Assembly (NCBI RefSeq): GCF_002943565.1
Contig: NZ_PJCH01000008.1
Location: 1-41,102, forward strand
DNA length: 41,102 bases
From: Hyphococcus luteus
GTDB taxonomy: Bacteria > Pseudomonadota > Alphaproteobacteria > Caulobacterales > Parvularculaceae
Direction of reading: 5' to 3'
Shown here: positions 35,198-41,102 of the stretch, piece after piece
Layout of the letters: each line of letters opens with the position of its first letter
Numbering within the stretch: position 1 is the stretch's first letter
Position numbers and translations under genes: made by a program
The notes under the pieces: model-generated
Seen by the model: the letters and a program-made list of their open reading frames with translations, nothing else
What the model was told of the DNA's origin: nothing
The model's database searches: none

Positions 35198-36391
35198 ATG
35201 GCACCGAAGAGAATAAAAACAAGGAAGCCGATCGCAAAGATTTGCGGCCTCGGTTTCGGCGAGATGTCGCGCGAATATCGGAGATCGCAAAAAGAATTGG
35301 CATGCCAGGCGATCATCGCGGCTGTAGCGGACGCTGGTCTCCGAAAAGGGGATATTGATGGCGTTCTAATCAACCGGAGCGATACGAACCCGTCAGATGA
35401 CCTGCCATTGCGGCTGTTTGACGATCTTGGATTTCGCAGCCTGACGTTTGGCAACGTCCTCGCATCGCAAGCGGCATGCGGCGTTCAGATGATCCAGTAT
35501 GCGGCGATGGCAGTCGCGCATGGGATGGCGAAAAATGTTGTTTGCGTTTTTGCCGATACGCCGATTTTGCCAAAGCGCAGAGGAGGCGATGCCTATGCTA
35601 TAGATTTGTCGTTGACGAATGTTTCTGGTTGGGAGCGCCAGTACGGTCTTTACGGCGCAGTGGGCGCCTACGGTCTGGCAATGCGGCGCTATATGGAGCT
35701 ATTCGGGGCTGGCGCCGAGACGTTCGGAGAAGTAGCGATCACGGCGCGTCAATGGGCGCAGCGCAGTCCGCTTGCCTTCCTGACCAAACCGATGTCAATG
35801 GGCGACTATCTTAATTCTAAAATGATCGCCGATCCGCTGCGTATGTTTGACTGTGCGTTTCCGGTGAACGGCGCCGGCGCCGTCATCGTTTCTGCCCCGG
35901 ACGGCGAAGGCGGTGAACAAAATGGCGCAGCCTATATCTGGGGCATGGGCCAAGCACACCGCGGCTATCTCGCCTATGCCGATTACGAAAACGAGACCGA
36001 AACCCCGGCCTCGGTCGCGGCGGAAAAAGCCTATCAAATGGCGGGAGTTTCCGCGCGTGATATTGATCATGCCCAAATCTATGATGCATTTACGGTAACC
36101 ACGTTGCTTGGCCTTGAGGGCTATGGGTTCTGCGGGCGCGGGGAGGGCAAGGATTTTGTTGCGGATGGCGCCTTGGCGCCAGGTGGGCGTTTGCCGGTTA
36201 ATACCGGTGGCGGTCAACTTTCTGGATATTATCTCCAGGGCATGACGCAGGTCTCAGAAGGTTATCTCCAGGCTGCCAGTCGCGCCGGTGATCGGCAGGT
36301 TGAAAAAAATGGGTGGTCGCTCGTCACGGCGCAGGGCGGGCGAATGGATTATCATGCATGCCTAATTCTGAGTCCGGAGAAGACCCGTTGA
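35198..36391 (+). CDS. Thiolase-fold retro-aldolase-like protein (IpfD / Ltp2 type)
   Basis: A 397-residue thiolase-superfamily protein whose thiolase residues are gone. Aligning it with the intact thiolase at 24851, the nucleophile NACATG becomes SQAACG (Ala92 at the Cys position), the HDCF motif becomes YDAF (Y295), and the GHP motif becomes NTGGGQLSGYY (Y344, Y345). This is the pattern of Ltp2-type aldolases of steroid side-chain degradation and of IpfD, which work with a DUF35 partner and release propionyl-CoA or acetyl-CoA by retro-aldol-type cleavage. The DUF35 partner gene overlaps its 3' end. ATG 35198 has no strong ribosome binding site. Confidence 0.85.
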   Translation: MAPKRIKTRKPIAKICGLGFGEMSREYRRSQKELACQAIIAAVADAGLRKGDIDGVLINRSDTNPSDDLPLRLFDDLGFRSLTFGNVLASQAACGVQMIQYAAMAVAHGMAKNVVCVFADTPILPKRRGGDAYAIDLSLTNVSGWERQYGLYGAVGAYGLAMRRYMELFGAGAETFGEVAITARQWAQRSPLAFLTKPMSMGDYLNSKMIADPLRMFDCAFPVNGAGAVIVSAPDGEGGEQNGAAYIWGMGQAHRGYLAYADYENETETPASVAAEKAYQMAGVSARDIDHAQIYDAFTVTTLLGLEGYGFCGRGEGKDFVADGALAPGGRLPVNTGGGQLSGYYLQGMTQVSEGYLQAASRAGDRQVEKNGWSLVTAQGGRMDYHACLILSPEKTR

Positions 36392-36801
36392 CTAAAAAAG
36401 ATGCATTTCGTGATGATAAGGATATTTCCTTCTGGGATGGAATCGCCCGGAGCGAGTTGCGGATAAAGAAATGTAACGCATGCGGCATTGTTCTTTCCCC
36501 AGGCGCACTGTTCTGCTCGGAGTGCTGGTCCGGCGAGTTAACGGCCATAAAAGCGTCGGGACGTGGTATGGTTCACAGCTTTGTGGTTTACCACCGAGCA
36601 TTCAGCGAGAACGAGACGCCGCCTTACAACGTTGCGATAATTGCACTTGAGGAAGGGCCTCGGATCGTTTCCGTGGTGGACGGTAGCGATAGACTGCAGG
36701 TCGGCAATATAGTTGAAGCCGTTTGGTTGAGTACGCCAGCGCAATGTCCGGCGCTAAGGTTTGCCGTGGTCGATGATACAGGCCGGAAAAAGGAGAATTG
36801 A
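36388..36801 (+). CDS. DUF35 zinc-ribbon/OB-fold protein (IpfE-like)
   Basis: A 137-residue DUF35 protein: a leading helix (DISFWDGIARSELRIKKC), a four-Cys zinc ribbon (CNAC ... CSEC), then an OB-fold with the HSFVVYHRAF and PPYNVAIIALEEGPRIVS strands. Such proteins bind thiolase-fold partners and help bind the CoA part. The likely start is TTG 36388, overlapping the stop of the preceding gene, because GGAG is eight bases upstream. An in-frame ATG at 36358 is possible but would overlap the partner more. The coupling supports a stoichiometric complex. Confidence 0.87.
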   Translation: MTKKDAFRDDKDISFWDGIARSELRIKKCNACGIVLSPGALFCSECWSGELTAIKASGRGMVHSFVVYHRAFSENETPPYNVAIIALEEGPRIVSVVDGSDRLQVGNIVEAVWLSTPAQCPALRFAVVDDTGRKKEN

Positions 36802-36802
36802 A

Positions 36803-37723
36803 ATGGCCGTAACAGGAGTTTTGAGGCCCGGTTTCGTTCAGATTCGCGTTATGGACCTTGACGAAGCTATTGTTCATTACCGCGATAATCTGGGGTTGGA
36901 CCTCGTGAGGCAAAAAGATGATTTTGCTTATTTGAGAGCGTATGACGAATTCGACCGGCATTCAGTCGTGCTCAGACAAGCGGAAGAGCCAGGGCTTGAT
37001 GTTCTTGGGTTCAAGATCATTAGCGACGCCGCTCTGGCCGATTTCGCTAAACGCTTGAATGAAATGGGGGTCAAAACAGACGATATAGCCGCTGGCGAGC
37101 ATTGCGGCGTTGGGCGACGCGTTCGTTTTTCGGTTCCCACCGGTCACGTGATAGATCTTTATGCGGAGATGGAGCTATCCGATAACGGACCAATGACGAA
37201 AAATCCGGACATCTGGCGGGAAGAGCCGCGTGGCATGCGCATCTCACGATTCGACCACTGTGCCGTTCTGGGCGTGGATATTGCGGCTTCTGCGGAAATT
37301 TTCGAAAAAGCTCTCGATTTTGTCGTCACTGAGCGTGCAATTGATCCCGAAGGAAATCCCGTCGCTATTTTTCTTACCTGCTCAAACAAGGCGCATGATA
37401 TCGCATTCTTGGCAGGCCCCGTTGACGCGAAACTACATCATGCTTCTTTCCTTGTGGAGTCATGGAATGATGTGGGGCATGCGTGCGATTTGATCGCTCA
37501 GCGGAATATTTCACTTGATATTGGGCCGACCCGTCATGGAATTACGCGCGGTCAAACGGTCTACTTTTTCGACCCGTCAGGGAACCGCAATGAATGTTTT
37601 GCTGGAGGTTATCAACACTATCCTGACAATCCCGTTCGGGAATGGACGGTGGATCAGTTGGGGAAAGCCATATTCTATTATGAAAAGGAAGTTCACGCCC
37701 GCTTCACATCTGTGCTGACGTGA
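36803..37723 (+). CDS. Catechol 2,3-dioxygenase (second copy)
   Basis: A 306-residue extradiol dioxygenase of the XylE type. Ligands are H152 (RFDHCAVLG), the HH pair at 212-213 (KLHHASF) and E264 (DPSGNRNE), with the complete signature [22 protein letters not shown] 36803 is set by AGGAG (36791-36795). Its position right after the IpfD/E-like genes suggests that it opens the substituted catechol they release. It differs widely from the copy at 4517 in the N-terminal domain, so different ring substituents may be preferred. The XylT-like gene overlaps its stop. Confidence 0.93.
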   Translation: MAVTGVLRPGFVQIRVMDLDEAIVHYRDNLGLDLVRQKDDFAYLRAYDEFDRHSVVLRQAEEPGLDVLGFKIISDAALADFAKRLNEMGVKTDDIAAGEHCGVGRRVRFSVPTGHVIDLYAEMELSDNGPMTKNPDIWREEPRGMRISRFDHCAVLGVDIAASAEIFEKALDFVVTERAIDPEGNPVAIFLTCSNKAHDIAFLAGPVDAKLHHASFLVESWNDVGHACDLIAQRNISLDIGPTRHGITRGQTVYFFDPSGNRNECFAGGYQHYPDNPVREWTVDQLGKAIFYYEKEVHARFTSVLT

Positions 37724-38208
37724 GTTCAGCACCATCGTTCAACTTAGGCGACGGACACTGGTCGGCACAAATGGAAATAATACTTCGAATGACTGGTAAT
37801 TATGCGGTGGAAATGGAGAGCTCCGCGACGTTTCAGATTCGTGTGGAGGATGCATCCCCTTTCGCATGTCCGGCTGACTCTAACGTGTTATTCGCCTTGG
37901 AGCGGGCGGGGCGCAAAGAGATTCCGATAGGCTGCCGAAGGGGCGGATGCGGGGTCTGTCGGGTAAAAATTCTCAACGGCGAGGTTGTGCGAGCAAAAAT
38001 GAGTCGTGCGAAAGTTTCTGCTGCGGACGAACTAGAAAACTACGCGCTTGCCTGCTGCATTTATCCACGTTCCGATCTGAGAGTGAAGTTGGCACCGCTC
38101 GGTGAGAATGCGCAAGAAATAAGACGCCAAGAGCAGCCTGCTCGGAATTGCCAGAACAGTGAAACGTGTGGAGGTGTGCAAAAAAAGTTCGCGAGATCAA
38201 AAGGATAA
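37720..38208 (+). CDS. XylT-like [2Fe-2S] ferredoxin (second copy)
   Basis: A plant-type ferredoxin with GCRRGGCGVCRV (C72, C77, C80 counted from GTG 37720), ACC (C112 or C113), and the MSRAK segment of XylT. It probably reactivates the catechol 2,3-dioxygenase whose stop it overlaps. The start is uncertain: GTG 37720 gives 162 residues, ATG 37771 is possible, and ATG 37813 matches the first copy best at the N-terminus (131 residues). None has a good ribosome binding site. The C-terminus carries about 40 extra polar residues (RRQEQPARNCQNSETC) absent from the first copy. Confidence 0.82.
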   Translation: MSSAPSFNLGDGHWSAQMEIILRMTGNYAVEMESSATFQIRVEDASPFACPADSNVLFALERAGRKEIPIGCRRGGCGVCRVKILNGEVVRAKMSRAKVSAADELENYALACCIYPRSDLRVKLAPLGENAQEIRRQEQPARNCQNSETCGGVQKKFARSKG

Positions 38209-38211
38209 AAA

Positions 38212-38538
38212 ATGAAGACAATGTTGCGTTTGTGTGCGGAGTCGGAAGTCGTTGAGGGAGTTCCTGTGTCAGTTGAGTTAGATAATATTCCCCCGCTTGC
38301 GGTTTATCGCATCAATGACGAAATATACGTTACTGACCGTACTTGCACGCATGGAGATGCAGATCTCACCGAGGGTTTTCAGGATGGAGACGAGATAGAA
38401 TGTCCGTTCCATGGTGGTTCTTTTTCAATTAAAACCGGAGAGGCGGTGAATTTGCCGTGTTCAAAACCTCTGACGACATATCCCGTGCAAGTTATCGATG
38501 GAATTGTGTGCATTGAGATGCCGAATCATTCAGCTTAA
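38212..38538 (+). CDS. Rieske-type ferredoxin (second copy)
   Basis: A 108-residue Rieske ferredoxin with C45/H47 (CTHGD) and C64/H67 (CPFHGG), the same ligand positions as the copy at 2015. Many other positions also match (EIECPFHGGSFSI against VIECPLHGGAFCI). AAGGA lies just before the ATG. It should carry electrons to the oxygenase at 33326, using the reductase at 13486 or one outside the window. It is the last gene before the IS66 element, whose end lies 61 bases after its stop. Confidence 0.93.
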   Translation: MKTMLRLCAESEVVEGVPVSVELDNIPPLAVYRINDEIYVTDRTCTHGDADLTEGFQDGDEIECPFHGGSFSIKTGEAVNLPCSKPLTTYPVQVIDGIVCIEMPNHSA

Positions 38539-38598
38539 CGACGCAGCCGGTCAAGTGGTCTTCAATGGCCATTCGAGGATGGTGCGGGAGGTGAGCTC

Positions 38599-38620
38599 GT
38601 AAGCGGTGCGCGGACCCCAC
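38599..38620 (+). repeat. IS66 inverted repeat, inner end
   Basis: This 22-base repeat starts GTAAGCGGTG and ends CGGACCCCAC. It matches 19 of 22 bases of the reverse complement of 41081-41102. Confidence 0.92.
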
Positions 38621-38679
38621 GGTTACGCGGTGATTGACGCGTGCTATGATCTGCGCGCTTGGCTCTTTGACATTGTAAA

Positions 38680-40314
38680 TTATTTTGCAGCGTATGCGAA
38701 CGGCAAGAGTTCGTCGATGCGGGCCTGCGGCCAGCCGTTGGCGATTTTGGTGAAGATGTCGGTGAGATAGTCTTCCGGATTGACATCATTGAGTTTGCAC
38801 GTTGTCAGGAGCGAGGCGAACCGGGCCCAGCTGTGAGCGCCCTCGGCGTTGCCGGCGAACAGGCTGTTTTTGCGCAATATTGCAATCGGACGAATCGAAC
38901 GCTCGACAAAATTCGAGTCGATTTCGAGCCTGCCGTCATCGAGATAGCGCATCAGGCCTTCCCAATGATTGAAGGCGTAATTGATATCCTCCATCAGCGT
39001 TGAACGCTGGGACAGAATCTCGCTTTGCGCCTTCAGCCATTTATGGAACTCTTCCATCAGGGGCTTGGCCTTTTCCTGTCGCACATCGCGCCGGTGATTT
39101 GGCGGCTTGCCGCGTATCGGGTCTTCGACCTCATAGATCCTGGCTATTTTCTGGACCGCTTCCTTGGCGATCGATCCGTATCCGTCCTTGATCTCGTCGA
39201 AGAACCGGCGGCGCAAATGCGCCATGCAAAATGACAGCGCGATAGGGCTGTTCTTTTGAGTGTCGTTGGCGACCGCCTTGTAAGAACTAAGCCCGTCGAC
39301 CTGCACGGCGCCGCTCACGCCTTCGAGCACTTCAGCCGCGCTCCCCTTGCAGCGGCCCGGCTTATAAAAATAGGCGACTGCAGGCGGCTCATCGCCAGCG
39401 TAAGGCCGCGGATCGCGCGCCAGCGCCCAAAGCTGGCCTTTCTTCACCTCGCCATTGCCGGGCGCAAGCACCGGCATCGGCGTTTCGTCGCAAAAGAGCG
39501 GCTCGGACTGCTTGATGTCCATAACGAGGCGATCATAGACGGGCTGCACTTCATAAGCCGCGCGCCCGATCCAGTTGCACAGCGTCGACCGGTCAAGATC
39601 GACGCCGCTCCTCGCAAAAATATCGGCTTGCCTGTAGGCGGGAAGATAATCGCCGAACTTTGAGACCACCACATTAGCGATCAACCGCTCCGTCGGCAGG
39701 CCGCTTCTGATGATATGCGGCGCCGCCGGCGCCTGGACCAGCGCGTTCTCGCATTTGCGGCAGCCATAGCGCGGGCGGCGGGTGCGGATCACTCGCAGCC
39801 TTTGCGGCACGATGTCGAGCCGCTCGGAGACGTCTTCGCCGATGACGTGCAGGGCGCAGCCGCAATCGGCGCAGACGTTCGCTACCGGCTCGATGACCTG
39901 GTCTTCACGAGGCAGGCTCGCCGGCAAGGCGCCGAGATTGGCCTTGCGCGCCCGCTTTTCGGCGAGCGCCGGCTCAAACGCTTCCTGCGCCTGTTGGATT
40001 TCGCCGATCGCCTGTGCGGTGTCTTCAAGCAGCAGCGCCAGCTGATCGGCGTCGAGCTTTTCGGAACGCCGTCCATATTGGGCGCGATTGAGGACCCGCA
40101 CATGATGGTCGAGCCGGTCGTTTAATTCCTGCAGTGACTGGACGCGATGTTTCAGGCCGGCGATCTCTTCGTCGCGTTCCGCAAGGCTGCAGTCGCGATC
40201 GGCGATTTCCGATGTGAGTTTTTCCTTTTCGGCCTGCGCTTCGACCGTCAGCGCAGCGATGATCGCCTTCAGCGCATCTGCATCGTCAGGAAGCTGATCA
40301 AGGCGAAAATCCAT
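38680..40314 (-). CDS. tnpC: IS66 transposase TnpC
   Basis: A 544-residue DDE transposase. It has an N-terminal coiled-coil/leucine-rich region (about 20-110), then a CxxC...CxxC zinc-binding part (148/151 and 185/188). Catalytic residues are D276 (LFCDETPMPV), D340 (VQVDGLSSYKAV) and E471 (IDSNFVERSIRP). The C-terminus (FASLLTTCKLNDVNPEDYL) is standard for IS66. No frameshift is visible, so it should be active. ATG 40314 is used (family start MDFRLDQLP); ATG 40320 is two codons earlier. Confidence 0.95.
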   Translation of the reverse strand: MDFRLDQLPDDADALKAIIAALTVEAQAEKEKLTSEIADRDCSLAERDEEIAGLKHRVQSLQELNDRLDHHVRVLNRAQYGRRSEKLDADQLALLLEDTAQAIGEIQQAQEAFEPALAEKRARKANLGALPASLPREDQVIEPVANVCADCGCALHVIGEDVSERLDIVPQRLRVIRTRRPRYGCRKCENALVQAPAAPHIIRSGLPTERLIANVVVSKFGDYLPAYRQADIFARSGVDLDRSTLCNWIGRAAYEVQPVYDRLVMDIKQSEPLFCDETPMPVLAPGNGEVKKGQLWALARDPRPYAGDEPPAVAYFYKPGRCKGSAAEVLEGVSGAVQVDGLSSYKAVANDTQKNSPIALSFCMAHLRRRFFDEIKDGYGSIAKEAVQKIARIYEVEDPIRGKPPNHRRDVRQEKAKPLMEEFHKWLKAQSEILSQRSTLMEDINYAFNHWEGLMRYLDDGRLEIDSNFVERSIRPIAILRKNSLFAGNAEGAHSWARFASLLTTCKLNDVNPEDYLTDIFTKIANGWPQARIDELLPFAYAAK

Positions 40315-40366
40315 GCACATTAATGTGCGCTGTTTCGCTTTCTTTCCCAACAAGTTTTTGATAAAC

Positions 40367-40723
40367 TCAAGCGATAATTTTAGGCTTTCTCGTTCGGCGC
40401 GCCGTATGCACTTTTCTCCAGTCAATGCCTTCCACAAGCGCGCTGAACTGAACCGGCGACAGCGACATCACGCCGTCATTAATCGGCGGCCAGCGAAACG
40501 ACCGGTCTTCGATCTTTTTATGCACAAGCACGAGCCCGGAGCTGTCCCAGGTCAAAATCTTCACCGCGTGTGCGTTTTTCGGCCGGAAGATGAACGCCGC
40601 GCCGGAGAACAGATCAATCTTGGTGATTTCCTGGACGATCACCGACAGGCCCTGATGGCCTTTGCGGAAGTCGACCGGCTTCGCATAGAGATAAAAGCGC
40701 TTCGGCGCATGTCCGTTGATCAT
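40367..40723 (-). CDS. tnpB: IS66 accessory protein TnpB
   Basis: A 118-residue IS66 Orf2-type protein. KPVDFRKGHQGLSVIVQE, FRPKNAHAVKILTWDSSGLV and WPPINDGVMSLSPVQFSALV are the family hallmarks. It is needed with TnpA and TnpC for efficient transposition. ATG 40723 is chosen as the family start (MINGHAPKRFYLYAK), eight bases downstream of the tnpA stop. Confidence 0.92.
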   Translation of the reverse strand: MINGHAPKRFYLYAKPVDFRKGHQGLSVIVQEITKIDLFSGAAFIFRPKNAHAVKILTWDSSGLVLVHKKIEDRSFRWPPINDGVMSLSPVQFSALVEGIDWRKVHTARRTRKPKIIA

Positions 40724-40730
40724 GGGCTGG

Positions 40731-41027
40731 TCAGCGCCGCCCGCGCAGCGCATCGAGCACGATATTCAACAGCACCCGGTCCGTCCGCGGGAGAACCCGC
40801 ACCGTCGCCCCGCCGACCTCTATCTCAATCGGCGAGCTGTTATCACGGTCAAAACGGCGCGCACGCCCCGAACGATAACGATCTTCGCCCCGCGGCTGGT
40901 CGCCGGCGTCATCATCCACAACGACCTCAACAAAATCTTCACGCCGCGCGCGGCGGCGATGGTCACGTTCGGGATTCCGCTCATGGTCGGAATGCGTTCT
41001 ATCACTGGTCAAAATCAAATGCCTCAA
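40731..41027 (-). CDS. tnpA: IS66 accessory protein TnpA (possibly frameshifted)
   Basis: A 98-residue frame whose C-terminus (SSPIEIEVGGATVRVLP, then VLDALRGRR) is typical of TnpA. The N-terminal half reads as an Arg/Asp-rich stretch rather than a helix-turn-helix. In the neighbouring frame the same DNA gives NVTIAAARGVKILLRSLW followed by TPATSRG, which looks more like the expected helix-turn-helix. Two compensating frameshifts, or decay of tnpA, are possible. Alternatively, this is simply a divergent TnpA. Confidence 0.6.
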   Translation of the reverse strand: MRHLILTSDRTHSDHERNPERDHRRRARREDFVEVVVDDDAGDQPRGEDRYRSGRARRFDRDNSSPIEIEVGGATVRVLPRTDRVLLNIVLDALRGRR

Positions 41028-41080
41028 AGCGGAAATTCATCAATGAGACAATGATGGCCCACGCCGACCGTCAAGAACAG

Positions 41081-41102
41081 GTGGGGTCCGGGCGTCGCTT
41101 AC
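41081..41102 (-). repeat. IS66 inverted repeat, outer end
   Basis: Read on the minus strand from the last base, it begins GTAAGCGACG and ends CGGACCCCAC, matching the inner repeat at 19 of 22 positions. The window ends exactly at the tip of the element. Confidence 0.92.

Larger units (their letters stand above)
38599..41102. mobile_element. IS66-type insertion sequence, 2,504 bp
   Basis: Three minus-strand genes (tnpA, tnpB, tnpC) lie between matched terminal inverted repeats that start GTAAGCG at both ends, as usual for IS66. The length is normal for the family. The outer repeat ends on the last base of the window, so the right-hand target duplication cannot be checked; the eight bases on the inner side are GTGAGCTC (38591-38598). 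The element may be intact except for a doubtful tnpA. Confidence 0.93.

Noticed and set aside
1-41102. CRISPR arrays, tRNA or rRNA genes
   Set aside because: No regularly spaced direct repeats, cloverleaf-like segments with the usual GTTCRA arm, or rRNA-like sequence were noticed.

Overview
The window reads as a catabolic island of an alphaproteobacterium. The pointers are TonB-dependent receptors of the sphingomonad/hyphomonad type, the style of the meta-pathway proteins, and an IS66 element with an alphaproteobacterial look. The exact family cannot be fixed from the sequence. The island is bounded on the left by decayed transposase fragments (IS5-like and IS630-like) and on the right by a full-length IS66-type element whose outer inverted repeat is the last base of the window, so the window probably ends at a contig boundary. 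No tRNA, rRNA, CRISPR array or replication origin was seen.

Layout. 1-2014: IS debris, an IclR regulator (minus strand), then a promoter and a strong hairpin. 2015-12047: a plus-strand operon with a Rieske ferredoxin, the beta and alpha subunits of a Rieske oxygenase, a XylT-like ferredoxin, catechol 2,3-dioxygenase, an HbpS/GlcG-like protein and a complete meta-cleavage pathway (dehydrogenase, hydratase, acylating aldehyde dehydrogenase, aldolase, decarboxylase, tautomerase, hydrolase). 12255-15975: a 2-methylcitrate synthase-like enzyme, a ferredoxin reductase and an alpha-methylacyl-CoA racemase with an intact catalytic triad. 16015-18871 (minus): acyl-CoA dehydrogenase and acyl-CoA ligase. 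19148-26056 (plus): TonB receptor, SDR, two MaoC-type hydratase subunits, an HMG-CoA-synthase-like/DUF35 fusion and an SCP2-type thiolase. 26069-33113 (minus): alpha/beta hydrolase, second CoA ligase, second TonB receptor, SDR, LysR regulator. 33326-38538 (plus): second Rieske oxygenase (alpha, beta), a cysteine-less thiolase-fold protein, a DUF35 partner, a second catechol 2,3-dioxygenase, a second XylT-like ferredoxin and a second Rieske ferredoxin. 38599-41102: the IS66-type element.

How the genes may work together (inference). The order oxygenase alpha, oxygenase beta, thiolase-fold protein, DUF35 at 33326-36801 matches the ipfABDE genes known from ibuprofen-degrading Sphingomonas. There, an acyl-CoA ligase activates the 2-arylpropionate, the oxygenase attacks the ring carbon carrying the side chain, and the thiolase-fold/DUF35 pair removes propionyl-CoA to leave a catechol. 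The rest of the island supplies what such a route needs: CoA ligases, an alpha-methylacyl-CoA racemase to interconvert enantiomers, ring cleavage with XylT-type reactivation ferredoxins, a full lower meta pathway, a methylcitrate synthase for propionyl-CoA, and a beta-oxidation set able to handle a branched acyl-CoA made from the ring plus its alkyl group. The best reading is a self-contained pathway for a 2-arylpropionate or similar aryl-alkanoate. The actual substrate is not proven by sequence.

Two parts may be less described. One is the HMG-CoA-synthase-like/DUF35 fusion, which has lost its catalytic residues and overlaps a thiolase gene, recalling the archaeal thiolase-HMGCS-DUF35 complex. 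The other is the mirrored duplication of oxygenase, ferredoxin and ring-cleavage genes at the two ends of the island.
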